Shown piece after piece: positions 26,427 to 40,865 of a stretch of 64,000 nt of DNA. The DNA is from Nocardiopsis eucommiae (GTDB taxonomy: Bacteria; Actinomycetota; Actinomycetes; Streptosporangiales; Streptosporangiaceae): contig CP074402.1 of NCBI GenBank assembly GCA_018388625.1, positions 62,001 to 126,000 on the forward strand, in the 5' to 3' direction. The first letter of the stretch is position 1; each line of letters starts with the position of its first letter. The notes beneath the pieces were generated by a model, which made no database searches, was not told the DNA's origin, and saw only the letters and a program-made list of their open reading frames with translations. The position numbers were made by a program, and so were the translations under genes.

Positions 26427-28888
26427 TTGTCTGGGCTCAACCTCGCCACGGGAAGTGGCATGGCACTGGCACTGGAGGGCCGGGACCTCACCCTCGTCAT
26501 CCTCGTCATGGTGGTCGCGCTCCTCGCGCTCGCCGTCGCGGGGATGCTGGTTCGTGAGGTACTCGCCGCCGGCCAGGGCACCGAGCGAATGCGCAACATC
26601 GCGGTCGCGGTACAGGAAGGAGCCGCGGCCTATCTGAAACGACAGTTCCGCACCCTCGCGGTCTTCGTCGTCGCCATTCCCCTTCTCCTTCTGCTGCTCC
26701 CGGCCGACACATGGGCCATCGCCATCGGCCGGTCGGTCTTCTTCGCGCTCGGCGCGCTGCTCTCGGCCGCCACCGGGTTCATCGGCATGTGGCTCGCGGT
26801 ACGCGGCAACGTCCGCGTGGCCGCCGCCGCCCGGGGAGGCACGGAGAGCGACAACCACACCGCCATGCGGATCGCCTTCCGCACCGGCGGCGTCGCGGGC
26901 ATGATCACCGTGGGCCTCGGCCTGTTCGGCGCCGCCCTCGTCGTGCTCCTCTACCGGGGCGACGCCCCCATCGTCCTGGAGGGCTTCGGCTTCGGCGCCG
27001 CCCTCCTCGCGATGTTCATGCGTGTCGGCGGCGGCATCTTCACCAAGGCCGCCGACGTCGGCGCCGACCTCGTCGGCAAGGTCGAACAGGGCATCCCCGA
27101 GGACGACCCGCGCAACGCCGCCACCATCGCGGACAACGTCGGTGACAACGTGGGCGACTGCGCGGGCATGGCCGCGGACCTCTTCGAGTCCTACGCCGTG
27201 GTGCTCGTCGCCTCGCTCATCCTCGGCCGCGTCGCCTTCGGTACCGAGGGCCTGGTCTTCCCGCTGCTGGTCCCGATGATCGGTGTCCTCACCGCGATCA
27301 TCGGCATCTTCATCGTGGCGCCCAGGACCCGGGACCGCAGCGCGATGACCGCGATCAACCGGGGCTTCTTCATCTCCGCCGCGATCTCCGCCGTCCTGGT
27401 CACCGTCACGGCCTTCTGGTACCTGCCCAGCAGCTTCGAGCAGATGTCCGGGGTCAGCGACACCGTCCTCCAGGAGATCGCGGACGCAGGGACCAACCCC
27501 GACCCCAGGTTCATCGCGATCGCGGCGGTCCTCATCGGCCTGGTGCTCGCTGCGGCCATCCAGCTGCTCACCGGCTACTTCACCGAGACCGACAAGCGTC
27601 CGGTCCGGGACATCGGGGAGAGCTCGCAGACCGGTGCCGCCACCGTCATCCTGTCCGGCATCTCCGTCGGCCTGGAGTCGGCGGTCTACTCGGCCCTGCT
27701 CATCGCGGGTGCCGTGTACGCGGCCTTCCTCCTCGGGGGCGGGTCCATCACCCTGAGCCTGTTCGCCGTCGCCCTCGCCGGAACGGGCCTGCTGACCACG
27801 GTCGGCATCATCGTCGCGATGGACACGTTCGGCCCGGTCTCCGACAACGCCCAGGGCATCGCGGAGATGTCCGGGGACGTCGAGGGCAAGGGCGCGGACA
27901 TCCTCACCGGGCTCGACGCGGTCGGCAACACCACCAAGGCGATCACCAAGGGCATCGCGATCGCCACGGCGGTCCTGGCCGCCACCGCCCTCTTCGGCGC
28001 CTTCCGCACCTCGGTCCAGGAGCGGCTCGGAGGCACCGACGTCTTCTCCTCTCCCTGGACCAGCCCGACGTGCTCGTCGGCGTCATCATCGGCGCCAGCG
28101 TCGTGTTCTTCTTCTCCGGCCTGGCGATCATGGCCGTCGGCCGGGCCGCGCAGCGCGTGGTCCTGGAGGTGCGCAACCAGTTCCGCACTCGTCCGGGGAT
28201 CATGGACGGCACGGAGAAGCCGGAGTACGCGCGGGTGGTCGACATCTGCACCAAGGACTCGCTGCGGGAGCTGGTCACCCCCGGTCTTCTCGCGGTCCTG
28301 GCGCCCATCGCGGTCGGCTTCGCCTTCGGGTACGCCCCGCTCGGCGCCTTCCTGGGCGGCGCGATCGCCGCGGGCGTGCTCATGGCCGTGTTCCTCTCCA
28401 ACTCCGGCGGCGCCTGGGACAACGCCAAGAAGCTGGTGGAGGACGGTAACCACGGCGGCAAGGGTTCCGCCGCCCACGAGGCGACCGTCATCGGTGACAC
28501 GGTCGGTGACCCCTTCAAGGACACCGCCGGACCGGCCATCAACCCGCTGCTCAAGGTGATGAACCTCGTCGCCCTGATCGTCGCGCCCAGCGTGGTGATC
28601 TACGCGGACAACGTCGCCCTGCGGGTCGGGGTGACCGTGGTCGCGGTCGGTGTGCTGGTCGGCGCCGTCCTGTGGTCGAAGAACCGTGGGTCGGGTACCG
28701 AGACGGACCTGGCGGAGACCAGCGGTGCGTCCGCGCCCAAGGACGCCCCGGAGGCAGGTGACGGTGGTGCGGTCACCGGAGGCGGGGACCAGGACACCGA
28801 CGTCGCGGGCGGGGACGCCGCCGCTCCGGCGAAGGAGGACGGCGAGCGCAGGGAGGAGGCCCGCGCCGGGGAGGCCAACCAGGGCTGA
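26427..28888 (+). CDS. hppA: H+-translocating membrane pyrophosphatase, K+-independent type (one inferred frameshift)
   Basis: Couples PPi hydrolysis to proton export. About 820 residues from a TTG start at 26427, which has AAGGAGG 6 nt upstream; ATG 26460 is the alternative. The substrate motif DVGADLVGKVEQGIPEDDPRN and ADNVGDNVGDCAGMAADLFE are intact, as is the second Asp-rich block VIGDTVGDPFKDTAGPAINP. The position that separates ion classes reads GNTTKA, with Lys, indicating K+ independence. The frame is lost around 28041-28056 (DVFSSPWTSP); one added base gives DVFSLSLDQPDVLVGVIIG. A hydrophilic, acidic C-terminal tail of about 60 residues (SGASAPKDAPEAGDGG...) is unusual for the family. 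Confidence 0.93.
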
Positions 28889-28955
28889 CCCGAACCACGG
28901 GTGACGAGGGCGGCGACGCCCGAAGCCCCGGTCCGCGGTGACCGACCAGGCCTGA

Positions 28956-28978
28956 GGCCCGGTCCGGGCCACCGGGCC
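28956..28978 (+). terminator. Possible terminator after hppA
   Basis: GGCCCGGT and ACCGGGCC form a perfect 8-bp stem with a 7-nt loop about 70 bp past the hppA stop. Confidence 0.5.
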
Positions 28979-29146
28979 GGAACGAACAGGTGGCGCGGCC
29001 GTCCGGAACCGACCGGGCGGCCGCGCCGCGTGTGGTGAGGGCGCGGTACCGGACATCAGGGGCACACCTAACCTGGGTGGACGCGTCCGTGCGGGACCCG
29101 GCGGAGCGGTCAGACAGCGGGGACAGCCAGAGCGAGGGAGTGGGCC

Positions 29147-29239
29147 TTGTCCGGGATGAAGGGTTTGATGGTCATCGTGGGGGCGATGCTGGGCTTCATG
29201 GCCCTGCTCGCCATCGTCGCGACGGCGCTCGCGTCATGA
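29147..29239 (+). CDS. 30-residue membrane peptide upstream of sixA
   Basis: A short ORF starting at the TTG at 29147 (AGGGAG 6 nt upstream; internal ATG at 29156). It encodes a polar start (MSGMKG), one hydrophobic helix (LMVIVGAMLGFMALLAIV) and ATALAS, ending at a TGA that overlaps the sixA ATG (ATGA). Size, place and sequence type resemble the small proteins that actinobacterial annotation pipelines call SGM_5486-family transporter-associated, which I recall next to a histidine phosphatase gene. Function unknown. Confidence 0.65.
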   Translation: MSGMKGLMVIVGAMLGFMALLAIVATALAS

Positions 29240-29721
29240 GTCGCACACTGTTGCTCATGCGCCACGCGCAGGCGGAGGACGGTCACGGGGTGATCGACCA
29301 CGATCGCTCCCTCACGGGCAGGGGCAGGGAACAGGCCGCACGGGTGGGGCGGGTCCTGACCGAGCTCGGTCACGTCCCCGACCACGTGATCTGCTCGACC
29401 GCCGAGCGGACCCGCCAGACGCTGGACGGGGTCCTGGGTGCCATGGACCCGAACACGGGGGCGGATGTGGCCGTCGACTATTCCCGGTCCGCGTACCTGG
29501 CCGGGGTGGACGAGTTGATGGAACTGGTCAACCAGGTCGACGCCGACGCCGACACCGTCCTGGTGGTGGGTCACAACCCGACCATCGCCCAGGTGGCCGC
29601 GTCGTTCGTCGGCCCCGAGGCCCTGACGGCGTTCTCCCCGGCGACCGTGGCGGCCGTGTCACTGGAGGTGGAGTGGCTGTACGCCGCCCCGGGAACGGGA
29701 GACGGACGGGTCCTCACCTGA
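29236..29721 (+). CDS. sixA: SixA-type phosphohistidine phosphatase
   Basis: A 161-residue protein of the histidine phosphatase superfamily. The catalytic R-H motif is LLLMRHAQAED (His10), the second Arg region is STAERTRQTLDG and the second catalytic His is in VLVVGHNPTIAQV. It is shorter than phosphoglycerate mutases, as expected for SixA. It is translationally coupled to the upstream 30-residue peptide. The likely substrate is a phosphohistidine on a signalling or PTS protein, which is inference. Its stop is followed directly by the rrn promoter region. Confidence 0.87.
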   Translation: MSRTLLLMRHAQAEDGHGVIDHDRSLTGRGREQAARVGRVLTELGHVPDHVICSTAERTRQTLDGVLGAMDPNTGADVAVDYSRSAYLAGVDELMELVNQVDADADTVLVVGHNPTIAQVAASFVGPEALTAFSPATVAAVSLEVEWLYAAPGTGDGRVLT

Positions 29722-30348
29722 TGTGACCCACGTCATGCGCGGAACCGTTTGCGCCGCTCCGACCCGAGGGGTAATGTTCTCCGAGTCGCCTCCGACCGGC
29801 CCAAGGTCGCAAGGAGGGACCAGGATCCTCTCGGTCGAAACGAACACGGGCTCTCCGTGGGCGTGATCAGATCTTCGAGTCAGACAATCTCCGAAACACA
29901 GCGGTTCGAGCACTGCTCGGGCCATGTAAACTCGGAGAGTCGCTTCAAGGAAACGAGCAAAAGCCGCAAGGCAGCAACTCGGAACCAAACGGAGCAAACG
30001 GGCTTTACCCCGATCTCGTGTTTAGCGGAAACGCTGCCACAAACCGCCGATTTGGCGGGGCGCGGAACACCTGATAAAGTAAAGACACAACAAAGCGGAA
30101 ACGCAGAGGCCTTCTCCGGAAGAGCAGACAGAGTCTCGGACTCTGGCGCTTGTACGGGAAGAGCGATTGTTTCTTGAGAACTCAACAGCGCGTGTTTGAT
30201 TTTCTTTAAGCCATGTTTGTTTTGGCCCCGACGCACTTCGGTGCGTAGGGTTCCTTTGATTAACCAACGCGAGTTGGTTGGTCAGGATTTCTTCTAGGTT
30301 TACTCGCCCCAGGCTGACCGCGAGGTCGCCGAGACGGGTTGTTTGACC
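29722..30348 (+). promoter_or_regulatory. rrn promoter and leader region
   Basis: A 627-bp leader before 16S. Three promoter-like pairs are visible: TTGCGC-17-TAATGT (29749-29777), TTCGAG-16-TAAACT (29905-29932) and TTGGCG-17-TAAAGT (30052-30080). Downstream are two stable hairpins typical of rRNA leaders, ACGCAC-TTCG-GTGCGT (30231-30246) and AACCAAC-GCGA-GTTGGTT (30262-30279), which may form part of processing or antitermination structures. The promoters are pattern matches only. Confidence 0.65.
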
Positions 30349-35281
<4,933 letters not shown>

Positions 35282-35376
35282 GCTGCAGATAATTGGATGT
35301 TCGCGCACACTTTTTCACGGAGCTTGCTCGTGACTGTCATTCCCTTGCGGGGTTGAGTGGTGGTTGTGGGTGTTGG

Positions 35377-35496
35377 TTTCCGTGGTGGTTTTGGCAGGAG
35401 GGTCACACCCGGTCTCATTCCGAACCCGGTCGTTAAGTCTCCTTGCGCTGATGGTACTGCCCTGTGATGGGGTGGGAGAGTAGGTCGCCGCCACGG
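35377..35496 (+). rRNA. rrf: 5S ribosomal RNA
   Basis: Core CATTCCGAACCCGGTCGTTAAG and the 3' side GGTGGGAGAGTAGGTCGCCG are diagnostic. The terminal stem pairs CCGTGGTGG with CCGCCACGG. It lies about 95 bp after 23S. Length about 120 nt. Confidence 0.95.
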
Positions 35497-35507
35497 TTTT
35501 TCTTGAA

Positions 35508-35557
35508 GAGGGAAGGGGAAGGGTCCACTTGGTGGGTTCTTCCTCTTCCCTCTTTTT
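35508..35557 (+). terminator. rrn operon terminator
   Basis: GAGGGAAGGGGAAG pairs with CTTCCTCTTCCCTC over 14 positions (one G-T) across a 17-nt loop, followed by TTTTT at 35553-35557. It is a classical intrinsic terminator, 12 bp after 5S. Confidence 0.93.
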
Positions 35558-35825
35558 GTTGCCTGGGTTTGTGCGTTTGTGAATGTTGGTGTGGGCAGCC
35601 CTGTGTGGGCGCAGGCGTGAGTTCCCCCGGTATTGAGGTTAGGCGCTTGGGGTGGGGGCTGTCAGGGGCGGCCACGGGGCCTGTGGACAACTCGACACCT
35701 GGCCCGGGAGTCTGAGCGTTCGCGCGGCTTGACGAGCGCGCTGGGGTGTGCGCGAAGCCCTGCCTCCAGGTGGGAGGACCTCAAGCACCGGGGTTGTGGC
35801 GGTGCGGTGGGGTTGCTCTGGGGAT
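35558..35825. other. Spacer between rrn operon and serB
   Basis: About 270 bp of moderately AT-rich then GC-rich sequence without a convincing ORF or RNA. The serB terminator follows at 35826. Confidence 0.6.
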
Positions 35826-35869
35826 CAAGGACCCCCGGGGCCCTTGGTCGGGCGTCCCGGGGGTCCTTG
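35826..35869 (-). terminator. Terminator of serB
   Basis: Perfect 14-bp inverted repeat CAAGGACCCCCGGG / CCCGGGGGTCCTTG with a 16-nt loop, 6 bp after the serB stop on the minus strand. Confidence 0.88.
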
Positions 35870-35875
35870 CAGAGG

Positions 35876-37087
35876 TCAGCCGTGGAGGTCGGCGGCCTCG
35901 ATCTCCTCGCGTGTGATGCCCAGGATGAAGGCGATGGTGTCCAGATAGGGCACGTTCACCGAGGTGTCCGCCTGCTGGCGCACCACCGGCTTCGCGTTGA
36001 AGGCCACGCCCAGACCGGCGGTCTGGAGCATGTCCAGGTCGTTGGCGCCGTCGCCCACGGCGACGGTCTGCTCCAGGGGGACGCCCGCCTCCTCGGCGAA
36101 GCGCTGGAGCGTGGTGGCCTTGCCCTTGCGGTCGATGATGGGGCCGAGCAGTTCGCCGGTGAGCTCGCCGTCGACGATCTCCAGGGTGTTGGCGGCCGAG
36201 TAGTCCAGGCCGAGCCGTTCCACCAGCACGTCTGTGATCTGGGTGAAGCCGCCGCTCACGATGCCGCACTCGTAGCCGAGGCGCTTCAGGGTCCGGACCA
36301 GGGTGCGGGCACCCGGGGTCAGCTGGATCTCGTCCCGGACCAGGTCGATGGCGGAGGCGTCCAGCCCCTTGAGGAGGGCCACGCGGCGGCGGAGCGACTC
36401 CTCGAAGTCGAGCTCTCCGCGCATCGCCTCCTCCGTCACCCGGGCCACCTCCTCCTCACAGCCGGCGTGGGCCGCGAGGAGCTCGATGACCTCGCCCTGG
36501 ATGAGGGTCGAGTCGACGTCCATGACGATGAGGTGCTTGCCGCGGCGGTGCAGCCCGCTGGACTGCACGGCGACGTCCACGCCCTGGGTGGCGGACTCCA
36601 TGGCCAGCTCCGCGCGGAGCTGGTCCGGGTTGCCTCCGGAGATCTCCATCTCCACGGAGGTCACCGGGTACCCGGAGAGCCGTTCGATCCGGTCGATGTT
36701 GGCGCCGGACCGGGCCACGCACGAGGTGATGGCGCCGAGGGCCCCGGGGCGCAGGGGCGCGGCGAGTACGGTGACGTGGAGCCGCTCCGAGGCGAACTCG
36801 TTCACGCGCCCGTTGCCGCCGCCGTACTCGACCTCCATGTCGAGGTCGATCGCGGTCTTGTCCAGGGCGGAGCGGATCTCCTCGAAGACCCGCTGTCCGC
36901 TGACCCCGGGGGCGACCCGTTGGTCGACCTCCAGGACCGCACCCAGGACGAGGCGGCCGCCCAGGACGACCTGCTCCAGGTCGACGAGGGTGACGGGAAA
37001 GACGGAGAGGGTGCTCAGAAGGCGTGCGCTGATGCCAGGGCGATCGCGCCCGGTCATCGTGACCAACAACGTGGATTCATCACTCAT
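35876..37087 (-). CDS. serB: Phosphoserine phosphatase with N-terminal ACT domains
   Basis: Last step of serine biosynthesis: O-phospho-L-serine to serine plus phosphate. About 403 residues from the ATG at 37087. The N-terminal half has tandem ACT-type regulatory folds (LLVTMTGRDRPGISARLLS and RLHVTVLAAPLRPGALGAI), as in Mycobacterium SerB2. The HAD domain has motif I MDVDSTLIQGE, motif II CGIVSGGFTQI, motif III Lys in IIDRKGKATTL and motif IV VGDGANDLDML. An in-frame GTG at 37099 is a weaker start. Confidence 0.95.
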   Translation of the reverse strand: MSDESTLLVTMTGRDRPGISARLLSTLSVFPVTLVDLEQVVLGGRLVLGAVLEVDQRVAPGVSGQRVFEEIRSALDKTAIDLDMEVEYGGGNGRVNEFASERLHVTVLAAPLRPGALGAITSCVARSGANIDRIERLSGYPVTSVEMEISGGNPDQLRAELAMESATQGVDVAVQSSGLHRRGKHLIVMDVDSTLIQGEVIELLAAHAGCEEEVARVTEEAMRGELDFEESLRRRVALLKGLDASAIDLVRDEIQLTPGARTLVRTLKRLGYECGIVSGGFTQITDVLVERLGLDYSAANTLEIVDGELTGELLGPIIDRKGKATTLQRFAEEAGVPLEQTVAVGDGANDLDMLQTAGLGVAFNAKPVVRQQADTSVNVPYLDTIAFILGITREEIEAADLHG

Positions 37088-37177
37088 GGCACCACCCACG
37101 GTACTCGGCCGTGGGGCGGAAGTGACGGGCAGGGTCCGGGGTTTTCGCAGCTAGTTCACTATGTGGACACCCCGCGC

Positions 37178-37834
37178 TCACTTGTCGCGGCGGCCCTTGC
37201 GCTTCTTCTTGACCTTCTTGGCCTTCACGTCCACCCCGCCGAGCATGCAGGTCCCGGTCAGACGCACGACCGGCGCGTTCGGATCCGTCACCTGGTCCGT
37301 TCCGTGGAGGTCCGTGCCGCCCAGGATCGCTGAGGTGTTGTTGATCACCCGGACCCCGTGGGGCACCGTGATGTCCACTCCGCCCATGATGACGGCGACC
37401 TGGATGGTGACCTCGTGCTGGCTCAGCACCGCCTCGCGCAGGTCCAGTTCCACCCCGCCGCAGAGCACCGACACGTTGGTCCGGGGCTCCACCAGCCACC
37501 GGCCGCGTCGCTCGCAGCCGCCGAAGACCGCCACGAGGTTCTCCGAGCCCTTGCTCTGTCCGGCCAGGTCGCGGGCCTCGCTGCCGAGGATCTCCATGCC
37601 GCTGTCCGGGTCGCTGCGGTCCATGGAGGTGAAGCCGGGGTGGGCGACGCCTCCGGGTCCGGGCAGGTCGGAGGTGATCGGGGCCAGCTCCCCGATGGTC
37701 TTGGCCCGGTACAGGGTGTCCAGCCGTTCCTCGTGTTCCACGGGCGAGAGCCGCCCCTCGGCGAGGGCCTCGCGGAGCCGTTCGGCAACCTGGTCCCGGT
37801 CCGCGTCCGAAGCTCGGATGTGCTCGGGTTGCAT
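37178..37834 (-). CDS. DUF1707 and LiaF-like C-terminal domain protein
   Basis: A 218-residue protein starting MQPEHIRASDADRDQVAERL. The N-terminal about 55 residues match DUF1707 (IRASDADRDxVAExLREAxAEGRLSxxEHEERLDxLYxAKTxGEL). The C-terminal about 120 residues are beta-strand rich with repeated G-G-V-D/E (VLCGGVELDL, VIMGGVDITV, MLGGVDVKAKKVKKKRK), resembling the cell-wall-active antibiotic response domain of LiaF/VraT-type proteins. No membrane helix is seen. A very basic tail ends the protein. Likely an envelope stress-related regulator; unproven. Confidence 0.8.
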   Translation of the reverse strand: MQPEHIRASDADRDQVAERLREALAEGRLSPVEHEERLDTLYRAKTIGELAPITSDLPGPGGVAHPGFTSMDRSDPDSGMEILGSEARDLAGQSKGSENLVAVFGGCERRGRWLVEPRTNVSVLCGGVELDLREAVLSQHEVTIQVAVIMGGVDITVPHGVRVINNTSAILGGTDLHGTDQVTDPNAPVVRLTGTCMLGGVDVKAKKVKKKRKGRRDK

Positions 37835-38008
37835 GATGACGGCTCTCCTCCTCGGTGGGTCGGCCACGAACGGCCTCTCCCCTCCAGTATCGGTCCGAAC
37901 GGTCCCGCGGTGGATCAGGTGAATCCCCTGGCTTCACCCCGAGAAAACCCGGCGCACCCCCAGGGTCCATCCGCCGGGGCCTGGCGCGTGTCTTCCGGCA
38001 CGGCCCGT

Positions 38009-38773
38009 CTACGGTCGGCCCCGCCCGTGGTCGAGGGCGGCGTGGGCGGCCACGAGTGCGCGGCGGGCCGCGGCGTCGAGGTCGCGCAGGGCACGGGCCC
38101 GTGCGTCGGCCTGGTGGGCGTTGAGGCCGCGCCCCGATCCCGGCTCGGCCAGTTCCACGATCTTCGAGAGCCGTACCGCCTGCGCGGCGACCCGGTGCGC
38201 CCGCGCCGGGTAGCCGTGGGCGAGGAGCGGGGCTCCCGTGTCGCCCAGCTCCCCGTGCACGGTGGGCGAGAACCCGACCACGTCGTCCACGGACTCCATC
38301 TCCTGGACGACCCGGAGCAGGGTCAGCTTCATCTGCTGCTCGGCCTCGGCCAGGCCGGGTACCTGGGGATCGGTCGCGTTCGCCGGATACGGGGTCCACG
38401 AGACCCCCACGTAGGATGAACCACGCCGATCGATGGTGGGCACCAGTCCCACCTGGCGTTCGGCGAGCCGCACCAGCACCCCCTCCTGTGCCTCGATGGC
38501 GGCCCGGTTGAGTTCGGCCGGTCCCACCAGACCGAACGGGTCACCCCAGGTGGGCAGCGCCAGCCGGAACCCGGACAGTCCCAGTCCACGCAGGTGGACC
38601 AGTGTCGTCCGGAGCGGTACGCCGCCGTCGAACGGCAGGTCGCCTGGGGGTACTGTCCCGATCAGGTTGGGGCCGCTCCGGCGCTCGACGGCGTCGACGG
38701 CGTCGTCCAACCCGACGTGGCCGGACAGCCAGGCGTTGCCCCAGGCGACGAGCGGTGCGGACGTCAGATGCAT
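38009..38773 (-). CDS. Conserved actinobacterial protein of unknown function
   Basis: A 254-residue soluble protein from the ATG at 38773 (MHLTSAPLVAWGNAWLSGHV). No motif that I recognise. It is Leu/Ala/Val-rich with balanced charges, and it contains LGLSGFRLALPTWGDPFGLVGP and a late helical region ARARALRDLDAAARRALVAAHAAL. Similar proteins sit beside an ABC ATPase and serB in Streptomyces as far as I remember. It diverges from the ABC ATPase gene with a 55-bp gap, so a shared promoter region is likely. Confidence 0.7.
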   Translation of the reverse strand: MHLTSAPLVAWGNAWLSGHVGLDDAVDAVERRSGPNLIGTVPPGDLPFDGGVPLRTTLVHLRGLGLSGFRLALPTWGDPFGLVGPAELNRAAIEAQEGVLVRLAERQVGLVPTIDRRGSSYVGVSWTPYPANATDPQVPGLAEAEQQMKLTLLRVVQEMESVDDVVGFSPTVHGELGDTGAPLLAHGYPARAHRVAAQAVRLSKIVELAEPGSGRGLNAHQADARARALRDLDAAARRALVAAHAALDHGRGRP

Positions 38774-38828
38774 TACTTCAGGGTAGGGCGGCCCGTGCAC
38801 CGGCGTGGGACGTGACGATAGGAGGATG

Positions 38829-39614
38829 ATGGACGGGCGTGTTCTGGGCCTGAACGGGGTCACGGTACGACGGGGCGGCGAGAGCCTCATCGAGGGCGTC
38901 GACTGGTCGGTGCTGGAGGGCGAGCGCTGGGTGGTGCTCGGCCCGAACGGCGCGGGCAAGACCACCCTGCTGAACGTGGCCTCCAGCCAGCTGTTCCCCA
39001 CCGAGGGCCGGGTGGAGATCCTGGGGGAGCGCCTCGGTGGGGTGGACGTGTTCGAGCTGCGTCCGCTGATCGGCTACGCGGGGGCCTCCGTGTCCGGCCG
39101 GATCGAGCGGGGGACGCCGGTCCTGGATCTGGTCGTCAGTGCCGCCTACGGCTACCTGGGTCGGTTCCGTGAGGAGTACGGGACCCCCGACTACGGGCGG
39201 GCGCGCGCCCTGCTCGGCCACTGGGGTGTGGCCGACCTGGCCGAACGGGACTTCCACACCCTCTCCGAGGGGGAGCGCAAACGGGTGCTGATCGCCCGGG
39301 CGCTGATGGCCGACCCGGAGCTGCTGCTCCTGGACGAGCCCGCGGCCGGTCTGGACCTGGGCGGCCGTGAGGACCTGGTGCGTCGGCTGAGCAAGCTGGC
39401 GGCCAACGAGACGGCGCCCGCGCTGGTGGTGGTCTCCCACCATGTCGAGGAGATCCCGCCGAGCTTCACGCACGGGCTGCTGCTCCGTGACGGACGGGTC
39501 GTGCAGGCCGGTCCGTTGGATGAGGTCATGAGCGCGGAGAACCTGAGCGAGACCTTCGGGCTGCCGTTGAAGGTGGAGCGGGACGGCGACCGGTGGACGG
39601 CGAAGGCCGCCTAG
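38829..39614 (+). CDS. ABC transporter ATP-binding protein (stand-alone)
   Basis: About 261 residues. Walker A LGPNGAGKTTLLN, signature LSEGERKRVLIARA, Walker B LLLLDEPAAGLD and switch His in VVVSHHVEEIP are complete. It resembles ModF/YlmA-like single-domain ATPases. No permease gene is adjacent, so it either acts with a distant partner or has a non-transport role. Two ATGs in tandem (38826, 38829) follow AGGAGG; I prefer the second for spacing. Confidence 0.85.
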   Translation: MDGRVLGLNGVTVRRGGESLIEGVDWSVLEGERWVVLGPNGAGKTTLLNVASSQLFPTEGRVEILGERLGGVDVFELRPLIGYAGASVSGRIERGTPVLDLVVSAAYGYLGRFREEYGTPDYGRARALLGHWGVADLAERDFHTLSEGERKRVLIARALMADPELLLLDEPAAGLDLGGREDLVRRLSKLAANETAPALVVVSHHVEEIPPSFTHGLLLRDGRVVQAGPLDEVMSAENLSETFGLPLKVERDGDRWTAKAA

Positions 39615-39667
39615 GAAATAGGGGACGTTTATATGCGCGGAATGTATTGTCCGTAAAACCTATTTCC
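39614..39667. repeat. Distant 9-bp inverted repeat at the ABC gene 3' end
   Basis: GGAAATAGG (39614-39622) and CCTATTTCC (39659-39667) are perfect inverted arms 36 nt apart in an AT-richer stretch, beginning at the last base of the ABC-gene stop codon. Possible regulatory dyad upstream of the SPFH gene or a weak terminator. Confidence 0.45.
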
Positions 39668-39888
39668 GTCCGGATGTGGTCGGCCCGGAGGGGTATGGGG
39701 TAGCGTCAACGTTCAGTGAGCGGATCGCTCTATTTCGGCGCGCTTGGAGCTTCCCCCGGGGCGAGCCGCGAGGGTGCGGCGGTCCGCTCCCACGCTGCCT
39801 GCCACCCCCGTCAGGAGATCCGGAGCTGCCGCAGATGCCGCTGTTGAACACCATTACCCGGTTCGACGTCGGGAGGGTGGGTTAACCC

Positions 39889-40815
39889 ATGGCCCCGATC
39901 ATCATCGTCGTACTCTTCGTCGCCGTACTTCTGATCATCTTCTGGCGAAGCGTGCGTATCGTGCCGCACTCGATGGAGGACGTCGTCGAGCGCTTCGGTA
40001 AGTTCCACCGAACGCTCAGTTCCGGCTTCAACATCGTGATTCCCGGTGTGGACCAGGTCCGCGAACGGATCGACCGCCGAGTCCAGGTGGTCAGCTTCCC
40101 GCCGCAGTCCGCCATCACCGAGGACAACCTCGCGGTCGAGGTCGACTCCGCGGTCTACATCCGGGTCGTCGACGCCTACCGCGCCACCTACGAGGTCGCC
40201 AACTTCATCCAGGCCGTCGAGCAGCTCACGCTCGCGACCCTGCGCAACGTGATCGGTGGCATGAACCTGGAGGGCACGCTCACCTCCCGGGACCAGATCA
40301 ACCGCGAGCTCAAGTCCGTCCTGGACGAGGCCACGCGCGACTGGGGCATCGAGATCAGCCGGATCGAGCTCAAGGGCATCGAGCCGCCGTCCTCCGTCCA
40401 GGAGGCGATGGAGATGCAGATGCGCGCCGATCGCGAGAAGCGCGCCCAGCTGCTCAGCGCCGAGGGTGAGAAGCAGGCCGCCGTCCTGCGGGCCGAGGGT
40501 GAGCGCTCCTCGTCCGTGCTGCGGGCGCAGGGTAGCGCCGAGGCGCAGATGCTCACCGCCAAGGCCGACGCGGACGCGCAGACCCTGCGTGCCCGGGGTG
40601 AGGCCGACGCCATCCACATGGTGTTCAAGGCGCTGCACACCAGCCGGGTCGACCCGGACGTGCTCGCCTACCAGTACCTCCAGAAGCTCCCGGAGATCGC
40701 CAAGGGCGACGCCAACAAGGTGTGGGTGGTCCCGGCGGAGATGGGCAAGGCGCTCCAGGGCGTCAGCACCGCCTTCGACCGCATCCAGAACGAGGTCGTG
40801 AAGCTCCCGAACTGA
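39889..40815 (+). CDS. SPFH/band-7 membrane protein
   Basis: A 308-residue stomatin-like protein. One N-terminal membrane anchor (APIIIVVLFVAVLLIIFW) is followed by the SPFH domain (VPHSMEDVVERFGKFHRTLSSGFNIVIPGVDQ) and a long Ala/Glu-rich coiled coil (EKRAQLLSAEGEKQAAVLRAEGE). Such proteins form large membrane microdomain assemblies. The NfeD partner usually found upstream is not seen. It is followed by a strong terminator. Confidence 0.9.
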   Translation: MAPIIIVVLFVAVLLIIFWRSVRIVPHSMEDVVERFGKFHRTLSSGFNIVIPGVDQVRERIDRRVQVVSFPPQSAITEDNLAVEVDSAVYIRVVDAYRATYEVANFIQAVEQLTLATLRNVIGGMNLEGTLTSRDQINRELKSVLDEATRDWGIEISRIELKGIEPPSSVQEAMEMQMRADREKRAQLLSAEGEKQAAVLRAEGERSSSVLRAQGSAEAQMLTAKADADAQTLRARGEADAIHMVFKALHTSRVDPDVLAYQYLQKLPEIAKGDANKVWVVPAEMGKALQGVSTAFDRIQNEVVKLPN

Positions 40816-40828
40816 GCCGTTCGGACCA

Positions 40829-40865
40829 CGCGGGCCCCGCCGACGCACGTTCGGCGGGGCCCGCG
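40829..40865 (+). terminator. Terminator of the SPFH gene
   Basis: CGCGGGCCCCGCCGA and TCGGCGGGGCCCGCG form a 15-bp perfect stem with a 7-nt loop, 14 bp after the stop. Confidence 0.88.

Noticed and set aside
39676..39885. A 69-residue ORF directly before the SPFH gene, possibly NfeD
   Set aside because: No membrane helices and no family features; composition is that of an untranslated leader.
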